Source: Betaproteobacteria bacterium
Lineage (GTDB): Bacteria > Pseudomonadota > Gammaproteobacteria > Burkholderiales > SG8-39
DNA length: 6,745 nucleotides
Reading direction: 5' to 3'
NCBI GenBank assembly: GCA_027317055.1
Contig: DAHVFK010000194.1
Coordinates: forward strand, 1-6,745
Position numbers and translations under genes: made by a program. Of the stretch, positions 6,154 to 6,745 are shown piece by piece; the stretch's first letter is position 1; each line of letters opens with the position of its first letter. The notes beneath the pieces are model-generated. The model made no database searches. It was not told the DNA's origin and saw only the letters and a program-made list of their open reading frames with translations.

Positions 6154-6745
6154 ATGGCTTTTCTCGCCGGCAGAAAGATTCTCGTCACCGGCCTGCTCAG
6201 CAATCGCTCGATCGCCTACGGCATCGCCCAGTCCGCCCGCCGCGAGGGCGCCGAGCTCGCCTTCACCTATGTCGACGAGCGCTTCAAGGCGCGCGTGACC
6301 GATCTCGCGCGCGAGCTGGGCTCCAACATCGTGCTGCCCTGCGACGTCGCGAGCGACGGGCAGATCGGCGAGCTGTTCGCCGCGCTGGGCAAGACATGGG
6401 ACGGCCTGGACGGGCTGGTGCACGCGATCGCCTACGCCTCGCGCGACGCGATCGCGGGCGAGTTCCTGGACGGATTCTCGCGCGAGGGATTCCGCGAGGC
6501 GCACGACATTTCAGCCTACAGCTTTCCCGCCCTGGCCAAGGCCGCGCTGCCGATGATGCAGGGCCGCCGCGCCGCGCTCATCACCCTCACCTACCTGGGC
6601 GCGGAGCGGGTGCTGCCGCACTACAACACCATGGGCCTGGCGAAAGCGAGCCTGGAGGCGTCGGTGCGCTACCTGGCGGCGAACCTCGGCCCGCTCGGCA
6701 TCCGCGTCAACGGCATCTCGGCCGGGCCGATCAGGACGCTCGCGG
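6154..6745 (+). CDS. fabI: Enoyl-[acyl-carrier-protein] reductase FabI (3' partial)
   Basis: Cytoplasmic NADH-dependent enoyl-ACP reductase, the last reducing step of each round of type II fatty-acid elongation, and the triclosan and isoniazid-class target family. About 197 residues are visible; E. coli FabI has 262, so roughly the last quarter is beyond the edge. It is a short-chain dehydrogenase fold: nucleotide-binding loop VTGLLSNRSIAYGIA (11-25), CDV (63-65) contacting the adenine, and catalytic Y147 and Y157-x6-K164 in TYLGAERVLPHYNTMGLAKASLE, matching E. coli Y146, Y156 and K163. It then runs through RVNGISAGPIRTLA at the edge. The segment 90-95 reads HAIAYA where E. coli has HSIGFA, so the position of E. 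coli G93 is Ala. It is divergently oriented to the importer operon, with its own Shine-Dalgarno and -10-like box. No frame break is seen. Confidence 0.97.
   Translation, partial: MAFLAGRKILVTGLLSNRSIAYGIAQSARREGAELAFTYVDERFKARVTDLARELGSNIVLPCDVASDGQIGELFAALGKTWDGLDGLVHAIAYASRDAIAGEFLDGFSREGFREAHDISAYSFPALAKAALPMMQGRRAALITLTYLGAERVLPHYNTMGLAKASLEASVRYLAANLGPLGIRVNGISAGPIRTLA

Noticed and set aside
6145..6504. 119-codon minus-strand open frame opposite fabI
   Set aside because: Antisense shadow of the conserved FabI N-terminal half; no supporting start signal or motif.

Overview
The window is very GC-rich coding DNA, packed almost edge to edge, with no RNA gene, mobile element, CRISPR array or long repeat that I can see. 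Its style suggests a betaproteobacterium: strong G/C third positions, and a FabI whose N-terminal glycine-rich loop (TGLLSNRSIAYG) is of the type I associate with beta-proteobacterial FabI. This placement is from memory of the families, not from a search.

Layout: about 6.1 kb on the minus strand is one tightly coupled operon for a peptide-type (DppA/OppA/YejA class) ABC importer. In transcription order it encodes a large substrate-binding protein (about 6120 to 3958), a YejB/DppB-type permease (3956 to 2979), a YejE/DppC-type permease with an unusual N-terminal extension (2974 to 1616), and a fused double ATPase (1619 to beyond base 1, so its C-terminus is missing). The gene order is that of E. 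coli yejA-yejB-yejE-yejF. Junctions are TGA-C-ATG, TAG-CCCC-ATG and an ATGA overlap. Diverging from this operon on the plus strand is fabI, enoyl-ACP reductase (6154 to beyond the right edge), with a clear ribosome binding site and a TATAAT box lying in the short shared upstream region.

How the genes work together: the binding protein captures a substrate in the periplasm, the two permeases form the inner-membrane channel, and the fused ATPase supplies both nucleotide-binding domains. A conserved Asp in the binding protein, at the place where DppA/OppA hold the peptide amino group, favours a peptide ligand, but the substrate cannot be settled from sequence. FabI belongs to fatty-acid synthesis and has no evident functional link beyond sharing the upstream region.

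I do not see a clearly novel system. The features most worth a second look are architectural: a binding protein that seems anchored at both ends (N-terminal lipobox plus C-terminal membrane helix), a permease with three extra membrane helices and a periplasmic loop, and a four-cysteine motif between the two ATPase domains that matches a proposed iron-sulfur site in Dpp-type ATPases.
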